This document shows, in pieces, positions 48,197 to 60,080 of a stretch of DNA of 64,000 bases (position 1 is its first letter; every line of letters starts with the position of its first letter). The DNA is from Zanthoxylum bungeanum (taxonomy: Eukaryota; Streptophyta; Magnoliopsida; Sapindales; Rutaceae). Below the pieces are notes generated by a model. That model saw only the letters and a program-made list of their open reading frames with translations. It made no database searches and was not told the DNA's origin. The translations under genes and the position numbers were made by a program. Location of the stretch: assembly GCA_019454045.1 (NCBI GenBank), contig SKCR01037590.1:1-64000 (forward strand), read 5' to 3'.

Positions 48197-50099
48197 TGTT
48201 AGTGTCTTAGACATGCCACGGGATCTCTAAGCGTGATTATTGTGTGAATTAATCAAGAAAATTGTGGAATACTTACATTGATTTGGATGAGAAGTTTCAA
48301 AAATTTCTTTGAAGATGGAAGCTAGAAGCCCTCTTTTAGTGTTTTCAACACTTTGGTGAGTCTCCCTATCACCTTGATCAACTCCAAAAGTGCTAGCTTT
48401 TACAAATTTTGAAGAACAAAATTTGCCCTCCAAGGTAGAGAGAGTTTCGGCCATAGCAAGAAGAAGGAGAATTAGAGAGTTTGGTTGCTGTGAATAGTAA
48501 CCAATGTCTTACTTCCAAAGTTGACTTGGTTTTAATATTAAGGTTGAGTGTTGAATTTGGTTTGAGTGTATTATAGTAAAGCCAAGATTTCTTTCAATAA
48601 ATCAAATCCATGAAATAAGCCTAACCACTTCCATCACATGTCTAACATATTGATGTAAGTGAAGTGGATCCCACCACTTTTAAATTCGAAATTTAAGTCG
48701 GCTAACTCAACATGCAACTTCGCTCGGGCCCGGGTTCGTTTAATTCCGAATAAACGAATTTTTCTGTTGCGACGCAATTAAATCCAATTCAATTAAATAA
48801 TAATGCCCAGCAAAATTATTATAAAAGTCACTTGCGAATTAATTCTAAATTAATTCGTTTGCCTGAATTAAAATCCAATTTTATTTCCGCTTTGAAATCT
48901 GATTTCAAGTAATATACTAATATATTATTTAATCGATTAATTCAAATTAATCGTTCTCTCTCTTATATTCGAATTTTATCCCAGATAAATTCTTGCCGTA
49001 ATTAATCCCAGATTAATTTTCTCTCTCTCATAATTAATCACATATTAATTCTGTTCGAGTCAAATGTCATCGGTGAATCTTTGGGAGGCGACCCAAGAGA
49101 TCCCTGGATATGTTGACAGTAAATACGGTCATCGGACTATCCAAACACATGTGTACCCGGTACCACGTTCTTACCAATTTACAAGACATGGTTGGCTTCT
49201 AGCAAAGCACCGTGTCTACCCAATTCTCTAGAAATATTCTTTTAAGGAATACAAGATCTTTGACAGGCGTAGTATACGTAGTATTGCGTATTACGATCCA
49301 GTATCAAATGTCACATGTTAGGCCTAGGGCTGGAGTTGTGTCTGCCCCGTACGAAGTATATATCGGATCACTAGCAACTAGTCTCTTTATGATCGGAAAT
49401 TCATGACCTAGTCATACTTTCCCGATGGCTATAGCACTATAGATTATCAGTTCTGTATCTCTGCGTGAACATCATATTCATATGACGGAAGTGATACTTC
49501 CATCTTGACATCACACCCAATACACTACGATTCTCAGTAAACCGAGAAGAGGCGTACACAGAACCTGTTAAAGCCCCGGACGACCAAAACAAAAGTATAC
49601 TGATTGTCGCAAGTATTAGCGATGCAAGTCTCAAGTTAAGACCATATACACCTACCCTGATTCGGATTCCCATAGACACATAGTCATACTACCAATGGGA
49701 TTCCGATGGGTCTATCCAGAGCGAAGCTGTTCCCGTACCATCGGCAAACAGAAAGTCCTATCACACTTGCATGAGTATCCAATACCCCAATATATGAGAA
49801 CTATGCCGTTAAGCTTCCATAACGCGCACAAGTGTAATACTAGCCTATTCTGCATTATCGATGTCCAGTCTCGATAATACTATGACTAGGGATATTTAAT
49901 GATTAAACCTTACGTGGATTAATATTGTCTCATAGATTATAAATCTGGTACTAATCATATGGACTTTTATCATTTATATATCCATGTAATCTAATTACAA
50001 ATGATAAAAGAGCAATTTCCTTTGTCACATAGTTAATTTTGTACAAGAACACCATGTTCTTTACAAAATAGTGATGTTATGGGTCATAATTATCCAACA
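48197..50099 (-). mobile_element. Copia LTR 5
   Basis: 1903 bp, TGTTAGTGTC...TATCCAACA, very similar to LTR 3. On the left it is the 5' LTR of the fourth unit. On the right it joins mid-pol sequence (TGTATCACTCCGATTTTTATC) at the same point as LTR 3. No gene inside. Confidence 0.9.
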
Positions 50100-50939
50100 T
50101 GTATCACTCCGATTTTTATCGAGTTCTACTTTCCTCCCACTGACCACTGCATTCATGAATTCCTTTTCTAGGAAAACCGCATGAAGAGCAATAAATATTT
50201 TGTTCACTAGTGGGTTGTAGAAATAATATCCTTTATATTCCTTAGGATAACCTACAAATAGGCACTTATCCGATTTGGGTTCTAGTTTGGTATTATCCAA
50301 ACGTTTAACATATGCCCAACATCCTCAAATCTTCAGGAATGAGAAATTTGGTTTCTTTCCTGTCCATATTTCATATGGAGTCTGTTCAATAGACTTTGAC
50401 GGAACCTTATTCAAAATAAGTATTGCACCATTTAATGTGTATCCCCAGAAGGAAATCAGTAGCTCTGTGTGACTCATCATTGACCTTACCATGTCCAACA
50501 AAGTTCGGTTTCTCCGTTCGGACACACCATTCAATTGAGGTGTTCCGAGAGGAGTCCACTGTGAAAGAATACCATATTCTTTCAAATAATCTTGAAACTC
50601 ATTGCTTAAGTATTCTCCACCACGGTCCGACCGTAATGTTTTAATAATTTTACCAGTCTGTTTTTCTACTTCGTGTCGAAACTCTTTGAATTTATTAAAA
50701 GTTTCCGACTTGTCTTTCAGAAGATACACTTAACCATAACGCGATGCATCATCCGTAAAGGTTACGAAGTATTCATATCCACATCTAGCATGGCTAGACA
50801 TGGGCCCGTATACGTCACTATCAATGAGGGCTGACAGCTCGGTGGCACGTACATATTTACCATTAAAAGGTGTTTTAGGCATTTTGCCTAACAAACAAGA
50901 TTCGCAGACATCATATGAATTAGAATCAAATCTGTCCAA
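50100..50939 (-). pseudogene. Copia integrase remnant (fifth unit), best preserved
   Basis: The 134-codon frame 50729-50325 covers much of the integrase core. The catalytic Asp lies in LRSDRGGEYLS and the catalytic Glu in LNGVSERRNRTLLD. It then continues to TPYEIWTGKK, where a stop ends it. The C-terminal region resumes at 50300 (KCLFVGYPKEYKGYYFYNP). The N-terminal part 50939-50730 contains DVCESCLLGKMPKTPFNGK. It abuts LTR 5 directly, lacking polymerase. Confidence 0.87.
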
Positions 50940-51284
50940 TTATCCATTCTTCGAAGGTGTGGATATACGAGTTTTGTTAATGTGACCCAGACGACAATGC
51001 CACAAATAAGTCTCATCCGTTTTACTCAATTTGAGCTTTTTGTTTGTCATGTTATATGTTTGAGATTCGTTTATATTAAAAATATAAAGACCATTATTCA
51101 CATCTGCTGTACATAACAAAATATCATCTTTATAAACAAAATATCCAGTGTCCCTGAATATAAAGGTATACCCACATTGAGTAAAACTAGATACATAGAT
51201 TATATTCCTAGTCAAACTAAGTACAAAATAACAGTCGCCTAATGTAAGTACATGCCCTGAGGGCAGATTCAAAATATAGGGCGT
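50940..51284 (-). pseudogene. Copia GAG-pre-integrase fragment (fifth unit)
   Basis: Minus frame 51272-50940 from MNLPSGHVLTLGDCYF to the zinc domain (WHCRLGHINKTR). At about 51280 it joins directly to leader sequence (GGGCGTTTTCGTAAATTGG), so protease, zinc knuckle and gag are deleted. The frame is open but lacks both ends. Confidence 0.82.
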
Positions 51285-52755
51285 TTTCGTAAATTGGCAA
51301 CCAATTTATTATCTTTGATTAGGTCTCATCATACATCCTTAAACATGCATTCTAAAAGCACAATAAGGCGCGATAAATATAATAATGATATGCGGATGGT
51401 TACTCATATACATTTTATTCTCAGAACAAATATTTCTCTCGCTAGCACTTTACATTCTTCTATTTACCCACTATATAACAGTATAAGAAACCTCATTTAC
51501 ATTGAGGGGAATTGGTGAGAAGAGAAATACAATGAGAATAAGAGGTGAAAGGCTGGACACGCAGGTCCAATTTCAAATAAATACAATATTTACAACAATT
51601 TCCAAAATTACCCACACCCATCTAATATCCATCTGATATACATTATTCAAACAAATACATCGAAGCATTCACACATAGCATGTTGTCAATCAATCTAATC
51701 CAATTAATTAATTCTTCAATTAATGACCATCCAATATTCATACAACGATTTGATTTGCGCGAGTCCAACTCGTTTAAGAATAAGTACTCAAAGTAAGTAT
51801 TCTTAAATTATATCGAACTACAATATTAAATCCAATTTAAATTGTATTCAATGCTAATTCAAGTTTAATTCCAAATTAAACAATTACACTTATTATTATA
51901 ATAATGTCTTTTTAGACTTGGATTCCAAATCCAATTCAGATGGTCTCAAAGGCCCATTTAGCATCCAATGCCAATTCTATTAGGTCCAATGGGCTTTAAT
52001 TAATTCTTTAGGCATGGACTTTTGGCCATTATAGATCAATCCCATAATGCCTTTGCCCATTTAGGAATCACCCTATGCCATAAATTAATTTTGGCCCAAT
52101 TAGATTATTAAAGGCCCAAAAGTCATATTTTTGACTTTTATGGAAATAGTTTAGGCCCAATTGGATCCAACCCAATTTTCCACAACCACTTGGCCCAACT
52201 AAGCCCATTAATCCAAATATAACCAAATTAGCCCATTTAATATTTTAGGGACTAATTTAAATTAACACAATATTCCAAATATTACATTAATTCATTTTAA
52301 GTGTAATTAACATAACTAATTAATTAATCTAACATTTCTAAAATATTAATTAATCTAATTAATCATGCTTATCATTCCAATTCATGTCCAACACTAATTG
52401 AAGCAAAATCAAGTCTCCAAAAAACATGCTAACTCACGGCAATGACAAGAAATTAACATCCAATTTGATTCCAATCCAATTAAATCAACATTCAACATAT
52501 ATATTATGCCATTAACACATCCAAGTGTCAAAATTTAAAAAATCACCATGAGTTATACTAGGGCAAGTTTCGGCCAACCTAGGAAAATTGGGGAAATTTG
52601 ATTCAATCAATTTTTCAACAATCCAACAATTCACAACTCTAAGTTATCATAATCTAACACCAACCAACAACTCAATTTTGAATTTTCATGCTCCAAGTAA
52701 AAAATCTCTAATTAAAGTTTATGAACCCTAGTTTTCAAAATCATATTTAGCAAGG
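51285..52755 (-). other. Copia untranslated leader, partial (fifth unit)
   Basis: Closely similar to 32500-33973 of the first unit. The part with the four CTTGACTTTGG motifs is missing because of the deletion junction near 51280. No gene is seen. Confidence 0.75.
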
Positions 52756-52767
52756 CTCTAGATACCA
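52756..52767 (-). other. Copia primer-binding site (variant)
   Basis: Minus sense TGGTATCTAGAG next to LTR 6 at 52769, the same variant as at 33974-33985. It links the first and fifth units as one subfamily. Confidence 0.8.
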
Positions 52768-52768
52768 T

Positions 52769-53905
52769 TGTTAGTCTCTAAGACATGCCATAAGATCCTA
52801 AACATGAATCTATGTGAGAAAATTACAAGAAAAGTGGCGGAATCACTTACATTGTAATTGGAGAACTTTCGAAATTTTTCCTCTTTGGATGACTCCAAGC
52901 TTGTTTTATGTTGTTTGTTCCTTGATGAGTTTTCCTATCACCTTATTTGACTCCTCCAAGTGCTAGCTTTGAAGAAATTTTGAAGCAAAAATTTCACTTC
53001 AAAGGAGAAGTGTTCGGCCAAGAGGTTGAAGAAGAGAGGAAAGTGAGTTGTTTCCAAAACTTGGTAGGTGTGTGTTAAAATGTTGCATTAAATTAAAGCC
53101 AACTACTTACATCAACAATAGACATTTGATGTAAGTCATGTGGTCCCACCACATTTTAAATTCAAAATTTAAGTTGGCTTCTTCAACACACAACTTGACT
53201 TGGGTCCACCAAAGTCAAAGATATTTTGTGTTCCCAAAACACAAAAAGATACACGCAAAGCACAGGTAATTTTATCGAGTTCGTTTAATTCCAGTTAAAC
53301 GAATTTTCCATCGCGCCATAATTAAATCCAATTTAATTAAATAATTATGCCCCGCAAAATTATTACGATAGTCGTTTTCGAATTAATTCTAAATTAATTC
53401 ATTCGCCCAAATTAAAATTCAATTTTAATTTCGTATTAAAATCTGATTTCAATTAATATATCAGATATATTATTTTACCCACAAATAAATTAATTAAATA
53501 GAAAAATCCAATTTAACTGTTAAATTTATTTTATCGATTAATTCTAAATTAATCGCGTTCCTTCTTCAATACGAAATTAATCCCAAATTAATTTTCTCTC
53601 TCATAATTAATCTCAGATTAATTCTATCTGAGTCAAATATCAGTGGTGAATCTTTGGGAAGCGACCCAAGAGATTCATGGATATGTTGGCAGTAAATACG
53701 GTTATCGGACTATCCGAATACATGCGTATCCCGTATCATGTTCTCATCGATTTATAAGACATGGTTGGCTTCTAGCAAAGTACCGTGCCTACCCAATTCT
53801 CCAGAAATATTCGCTGAGGAATATCATTTGTATCAGGCATAGTAATACTAATATTATGTAATATGTAATACTATCCAGTATCGGATGTCACATGCTAGGC
53901 CTAGG
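52769..53905 (-). mobile_element. Copia LTR 6, interrupted by Athila-like element
   Basis: Starts TGTTAGTCTC and matches LTR 1 up to GCTAGGCCTAGG, where the plus-strand Athila-like LTR begins. CTAGG (53901-53905) is the expected left target duplication. The uninterrupted site is in LTR 1 near 3816-3830. The remaining roughly 740 bp of this LTR should lie beyond the right edge of the window. Confidence 0.88.
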
Positions 53906-54500
53906 TGATGAGCGGAAAATATATCAATATTTACCGCCTCTTTTACTTAATATTTTGTTTAGTTTCTCGGGTTTGATGAACGTTTTGATATGTTTTAGTT
54001 TATTTTGCAGATAAAATAATATTGTGACTCAATGAAATTATTTAGGACGAAATTTGGGTCAAATAAGGGCAAATATTGGACTTGACATATTAATTTTGGA
54101 GATTGGAAACTTGAAATGACGTTTTAACGAAGTACAGTTTTGGAAATTCCTATTTTGCGCATCTGTCGTATTTTGGGCATAACGTTTTACTCCGATATTG
54201 GATTGAGCTGATTCAAGTTCCAGATTAAAGAAGACTCAATGATCTACAACTGTGAAGAACAACATAATTTCGAATTCTGAAGATATAATGATCGAAATTG
54301 ATGAAACATCTGAAAGTGTGTTATGTGTAATTATTAAAGTCATTTTCAAAGCAAATAAATAAATAAAAAAATAAAAAATAGTCAAACTCCCACCAAACAT
54401 AATAGAAATTAGTGGAGCAATTAGTGGAATGATTAATAATGGATTTGGTGGAGCAATTAGTGGAGCAATTAATAATGGATTTGGTGGATGATTTGATGGA

Positions 54501-54522
54501 GGCAAAATTTTGCCTATAAATA
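54501..54522 (+). promoter_or_regulatory. Athila-like LTR TATA-like box with upstream palindrome
   Basis: GGCAAAATTTTGCC (54501-54514) is directly followed by TATAAATA (54515-54522). It is conserved in position and sequence with the minus copy's LTRs despite divergence elsewhere. It would drive element transcription toward gag. Confidence 0.65.
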
Positions 54523-55085
54523 CCAAGCCATTTCATTTGTAAATTCATACTTTCTTCTTTGAAATTCCTTAAGAATAACGAAGAAGATTGTATCTTGTTT
54601 ATTTATTTACAGCTTTCAGTAATTAATTTCCACTTTCGCACTTTCTTTTCTTTACTTTTTCAATTTTTACTTTTCGCAATTTACTTTTACGCACAGTACT
54701 TTCCTTTCTTTACTTTTTCAGTTTTTACTTTTCAAGTAATGATGAGGTAACTCCCCCTTGCTGGGGTAAAATGTAAAGCTTTTATTATTGCTATTTAGAT
54801 TAATCTCCCCTAATTATAATATATAAACTATTTAAAATCTGACTTAACGAGGATACCGCCATATTGGTCGGTTGGTAATTAATTATAAATTGGTTTTAAT
54901 CTGACTAAGCATGGATACCGCCTGGTTGGTCGGTTGGTAATTAATTATTAGTTTGACTTAATCAGGATACCGCCTATATGGCTGGTTGGTAATTATCACG
55001 CAAAAGTTAATATATTATATTAAGGGAGATATCTAAAATAGTAGTAATAAAAGTGGATCCTCTAACCTCAGCATTTTCTTTTATT

Positions 55086-55265
55086 GTACTTTTACTTTAT
55101 TTACTTTTCAGCAATTTACTTTCAGCATTTACTTTTCCGCAATTTACTCTCAGTAATTTACTTTCAGCATTTACTTTTCAGCATTTAATTTTCAATATTT
55201 AATTTCAGCATTTACTTTCCGTCATTTACTTTTCAGTAATTTACTTTTCAGCAATTTACTTTATA
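55086..55265. repeat. short-period TTTACTTT(C/T)AGCA repeats
   Basis: About ten imperfect copies of a 12-17 base word (ATTTACTTTTCAGCA) lie in tandem. The minus copy shows only a short related block of AAAGTAAA words, so the array has expanded or contracted between copies. Confidence 0.7.
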
Positions 55266-56038
55266 TCTTTTATTTTATTTAAGTTTTTACTGCCCGTAAA
55301 TATGTGTTGTAACTAAGCCAGTTATCTGGGGTTGTGATGAAGTCCGATATCACCGGTTTATAAGGGGTTAAATTACGGTTTGGGTAATATAAAGGTTTAT
55401 TTATTGAGCCTTAGTCTTAATGCATCTTGTTAACTGGCCATTAATAAGATTGATTCGGTAAACTTAAAATGAACTTGGAAAATGGATTTTAGGTTTAAGA
55501 CTTTAGTCTTAATATCCCACGATCTTCCTTGAGTATAGATAACCCTTTAATAGATTTTCTTACAGGATATAAATATACCTGTCGGGCGGGGGTAGCCATA
55601 ATTGGAACTTAATCTTAATAAATTCAGATAACTTGGTTAACATAGAAATATGTTTAATTGGGTTACACTGGGTATTTGTATTTGACCATCGGAAAAGGGT
55701 TTTACATAATTTTGTGTTCCAGGTTAATAAACCAATATATTACACAAATATAAAATAACCACTTCATCTTTTAAGAAGATATTAGAAGGATTCACAACCC
55801 TGGATAGTTTTATAAATTTGAAGTTTCTTCAATCTACTTTCAAGCAATTTATTTACTTGTTTTAATTTTAAAGTCACCACCAATTCAAACAATCAATCCA
55901 TTAGATACTTGTAAACATTTAACTTCATAAATTGATAACAAAAGGTTTTAAGTCTTCGTATGATCGATATTTTTTATACTACTTGAACGATACGTGCGCT
56001 TGCATTATACGTGTGTGATTACACGCCGGTCAAGTTTT

Positions 56039-56056
56039 TGGCGCCGTTGCCGGGGA
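56039..56056 (+). other. Athila-like primer-binding site (tRNA-Asp)
   Basis: TGGCGCCGTTGCCGGGGA, six bases after the LTR end. It is complementary to the plant tRNA-Asp 3' end and identical to 27178-27195. Confidence 0.93.
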
Positions 56057-56166
56057 CTTATTTATCTTTCACTATTAATTTTGAGGTTAGATACCTTTAC
56101 TTGTATCTAATTTTTTTTTTTACTTATTGTTTTTATTTTATTGTGTTTCAGGTTCTCAGACACTAC

Positions 56167-57660
56167 ATGAGACGAACCAGAAGCTTTGAACTCCGACCGC
56201 TTGACCCATATATTGAAAGAACCATCAGACAGTTGAGAAAGGAAAGGCGAGAAGGGCAAGAAGCAATCATTAACATGGAACCTGAACCTTTGAACATTGC
56301 ACCACCAATTCCCATTCGAGACAGAACCATTCCGGTGGTTGACAGACTAATTTCTTGTATTGTACTTCCTCTCTTACCAGCAAATGTGGGTGACATCAAA
56401 ACATGCATCCAGATGATTCAGCAGTCAGTACAGTTTGAAGGAAATGCAACTGAAGATCCTAATGCCCACATCAGCAATTTCCTGGAAGTTTGCGGTACTT
56501 TCAATTACAACTGAGCAGCTGAAGAAGCAATGAGACTGCGGGTTTTTCCATATTCCCTGAAAGACAGAGCTAAAGCTTGGCTACATTCATTACCAGCAGG
56601 TTCCATCACAACTTGGAACATTATAACCACCAAATTCCTTGCAAAGTACTTTCTACCAACCAGAACTGCAAAGTTGAGGAATGACACCACATCCTTCGTG
56701 CAACAAGATTCATAATCCCTTTGCGAAGCTTGGGAAAGATTCAAAGATTTACTCCGGAGTCCTCATCATGAGATCGCAAAGTGGCTACAAGTCCAAACCT
56801 TCTACAATGGACTTTCTGGAATAATGAGAACCACAATTGTTGCTGCTACTGGAGGAGCTTTGATGGCAAAAGGAGAAGATCAGACCTGGGACTTAATTGA
56901 AGAAATGGCCAACAATAATTCTTTATGTCCAACAGAAATGAGCATGATCCAAAGAATTGCAGGAATTTATGAAGTTGGAGCCAACACAGCACTAAATTCC
57001 AAGCTGGATGTGATTTACAAAAATCTGGAAACTCTTAACAAGAAATTTAATGGTGGATCCACAAGTTCATCATTTGGAGGAGTACCTGAGTCAGAATCTT
57101 ACAACCAACAAGAAGAGACAGTGAACTATGTCAACAATTTCAATAGACATGGGAACAATCCATATTCCAACACCTATAACCCAGGGTGGAGGAATCACCC
57201 CAATTTCGCATGGAGCAACAATTCAGGGAAAAAGAACTACCCACCACCTGGATTCCAACAACCAAATAAAAGCCAGGAGCATGAAAAAGAACCAGGAATA
57301 ATAGAAGTGCTGGCTCAGTTGAAGAAGCAAGAAGCAAAATACGATGCTTTATCAGCTATGGTTCAAAATCAAGTTGCATTGAATCAAAGCCATTCAGCCT
57401 CTATTAAAGCACTAGAAAATCAAATGGGACAACTGGCCAATGCTCAGAGTTACAGACCGCCAGGAAATCTTCCCAGCAACACAGAACCAAATCCAAGGAA
57501 CCAAGGGAAGGAGTAATGTCGAGCCATTACTTTGAAAAGCGATACTGAAATCAACAAAGATGTTGGAATCAAGGAAACCATTGAAGAAGTTCCAAAAGAT
57601 GCAGTTCCACAGATGGAGGAAAAAGAAGCAAATGAAAAGATCAAGAAAGAATCACTTTAC
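56167..57660 (+). pseudogene. Athila-like gag with in-frame stops
   Basis: Frame from ATG 56167 (MRRTRSFELRPLDPYIERT) through the retrotransposon gag domain (FPYSLKDRAKAWLHSLPAGS, FLAKYFLPTRTAKLRNDT) and an Asn/Pro-rich C-terminal region (NNPYSNTYNPGW; SIKALENQMGQLANAQSYR). In-frame stops lie at 56512-56514, 56713-56715 and 57514-57516. At each of these sites the minus copy has a sense codon (CGA, GAA and CAA). A frameshift near 57650 leads into the protease region. The upstream sequence ends ATTGTGTTTCAG, splice-acceptor-like. It encodes the capsid protein; dead in this copy. Confidence 0.9.
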
Positions 57661-58699
57661 CTCCACCTTTTCCTCAACGACTCCAGAAAAACAAATTGGA
57701 TAAACAGTTTGCTCGATTCTTGGAGGTGTTCAAAAAGCTGCATATCAACATTCCATTTGCAGAAGCCTTGGAAGAAATGCCCAGCTATGTCAAATTCATG
57801 AAAGACATTCTTTCATGAAAATGGAGATTGGGAGATTATGAGACAGTAGCAATGACGGAAGAATGCAGCGCCATGATTCAGAAGAAACTTCCCCCAAAGT
57901 TGAAAGATCCTGACAGTTTTACTGTACCATGCACCATTGGAGAACATTATATCGATAAGGCTTTATGTGATTTAGGTGTAAGTGTTAATATAATGTTTTT
58001 TTCTATTTACAGGAAACTACAAATTGGAGAATAAATGCCTACCTCAGTCTCTCTGCAACTTGCTGATCGAACGCTCGCATTTTCGAGAGGTGTCATTGAA
58101 AATGTGTTGGTCAAAGTCGACAAACTCATTCTCCCAGTAGATTTTATTATCCTTGACATGGAAGAAGTCAAAGATGTTCCTATCATCCTTGGGAGACCAT
58201 TCTTGGCTACAGGTCGAAATGTGATTGATGTGAAAAAAGAAGAACTAACTATGAAAGTACAAGACCAAGAAGTTACCTTCAATATTTTCAAAGCCATGAA
58301 ATTCCTGAGTGAAGAAAATGAGGAAGAATATTTCAGAATTGATGTTGTTGATAGTATCATTCAGGATACTGATACAATTCCCACGGATAAACTTGAAGCT
58401 TACATCACCAACATGACTGACAGCGAGCTAGATGCTGAAATTCTGGAATGTATCAAATATCTTGACAAGCCATTCCAATTCAAATCGACACCACCAGTGG
58501 AAAGTCTGGAACTTTTGAAGAAAGATCGAATCAAGCCCTCAATTGAAGAACCACTGCAGCTGGAGCTGAAGTTACTTCCGAGCCATCTCAGGTATGCATT
58601 TCTTGGAAACTCTTCTGAATTACATGTTATTATTTCTTCTTCGCTAACATTGGAGCAAGAAGAAAAGTTGCTGAGAGTGTTACGAGAACACAAGAGAGC
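57661..58699 (+). pseudogene. Athila-like protease and linker
   Basis: After the frame change the sequence reads LDKQFARFLEVFKKLHINIP, a stop near 57816, then CSAMIQKKLPPKLKDPDSFT and the aspartic-protease motif CDLGVSVNIM (Asp codon 57969-57971). Plant Athila/Tat proteases usually have DLGAS here; Ala is Val in this copy. After a stop at 58032 the frame 58035-58928 continues with LQLADRTLAFSRGVIENVLV and the flap/second-loop region IILGRPFLATG. The missing region of the minus copy is fully represented here. Confidence 0.85.
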
Positions 58700-59580
58700 C
58701 ATTGGCTGGACTATAGTAGACATTCGAGGCATTAGTCCATCATTTTGCATGCACAAGATTCTGATGAACGATGAGTACAAACCCACAGTGGAGCATCAAC
58801 GGAGACTCAATCCAATTATGAAGGAATTCATGAAGAAAGAAGTCATCAAATGGTTGGATGCTGGCATCATCTACCCCATCTTAGACAGTAGTTGGGTGAG
58901 TCCTATGCAGTGTGTACCAAATAAATGAGGAATTACTGTTGTCACAAATGAAAAAAACAAGTTGATTCCAACAAGAACGGTGACTGGATTGAGAGTATGC
59001 ATGGACTATCGGAAGCTGAACAAAGCAACAAGGAAAGACCATTTTCCGCTGCCATTCATTGATCAGATGTTAGACAGACTGGCGGGACATGAGTACTATT
59101 ACTTTCTGGATGGATATTCGGGGTACAATCAGATTATCATCGCCCCATAAGATCAGGAGAAAACCACTTTTACATGTCCCTATGGTACTTTTGCTTTCCG
59201 CAGAATGCCATTTGGATTATGTAATGCACCTGCCACATTTCAACGTTGCATGATGGCCATCTTCTCATACATGCTGGAGCATAGTATGGAGGTTTTCATG
59301 GATGACTTATCTGAGTTTGGATATTCTTTTGACCAATCCTTACAAAATCCGGAACATGTGTTACAAAGGTGCGAAGATACAAATTTGGTACTCAATTGGG
59401 AGAAATATCATTTTATGGTGCTCGAAGGCATTGTTCTTGGACACCGGATCTCACAAAAGGGAATCAAGGTAGACAAAGCAAAGATTGAGACAATTGAAAA
59501 ACTACCTCCACCCACATCTTTCAAAGGGATTCGGAGTTTTCTTGGACATGCTGGCTTTTACAGGAGATTTATCAAAGACT
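58700..59580 (+). pseudogene. Athila-like reverse transcriptase with stops
   Basis: Ty3/Gypsy polymerase motifs in order: IGWTIVDIRGISPSFCMHKI, RRLNPIMKEFMKKEVIKWLD, VCMDYRKLNKATRKDHFPLP, FLDGYSGYNQI, FAFRRMPFGLCNAPATFQRCM, the catalytic FMDD (59295-59306; Athila-type variant of YVDD), and the thumb HRISQKGIKVDKAKIE. Stops at 58926-58928, 59148-59150 and 59583-59585 inactivate it. Catalytic Asp residues are still encoded. The minus copy lacks this domain. Confidence 0.9.
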
Positions 59581-60080
59581 TCTAAAAAATTGAAAAACCT
59601 CTTTGCAATCTTCTGGAGAAAGATGTGCCTTTCAACTTCACCAAAGAATGCCAGTAAGCCTTTGAGATCCTAAAACAAAAGCTTGTCTCTACCCCCATCA
59701 TAGTAGCACCGGACTGGACCCTTCAATTTGAGGTGATGTGCGATGCTAGTGATTTTGCTGTAGGAGCAGTTTTGGGACAACGCAAGCAAAGATCTTCCAT
59801 GCCATTTACTATTCCAGCATAACTCTGAATGAAAAGCAACTCAAATACACAACCACTGAAAAGGAGCTACTTGCAGTTGTGTTCGCTTTTGACAAATTCC
59901 GCTCTTATCTGCTGGGTCCCAAAGTGGTGGTCTACACAGATCATTCAGTAATCAAATACTTGATCGCGAAGAAAGATGCCAAACCCAGATTGATCTGTTG
60001 GATACTTCTTCTGCAAGAATTTGACATGGAGATCAGAGACGGAAAGGAACAGAGAACCAAGTGGCATATCATTTATTAAG
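59581..60080 (+). pseudogene. Athila-like RNase H, frameshifted
   Basis: The connection domain after the polymerase (EKPLCNLL, FEILKQKLVSTPIIVAPDW) leads into the RNase H motif [18 protein letters not shown] near 59730-59785. A frameshift follows, then [20 protein letters not shown] and [20 protein letters not shown]. Stops lie at 59583 and 59655. It would degrade RNA in RNA-DNA hybrids during reverse transcription. Confidence 0.87.

Larger units (their letters stand above)
53906..56032 (+). repeat. Athila-like 5' LTR (plus copy)
   Basis: 2127 bp, TGATGAGCGG...GCCGGTCA, the same family as 27202-29300 in inverse orientation but diverged. It contains a TATA-like box with palindrome at 54501-54522, three GACC/GGCGG motif units (54848-54995) and a long run of TTTACTTT(C/T)AGCA-type repeats (55086-55265). 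No gene inside; open frames there are chance. Confidence 0.9.
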
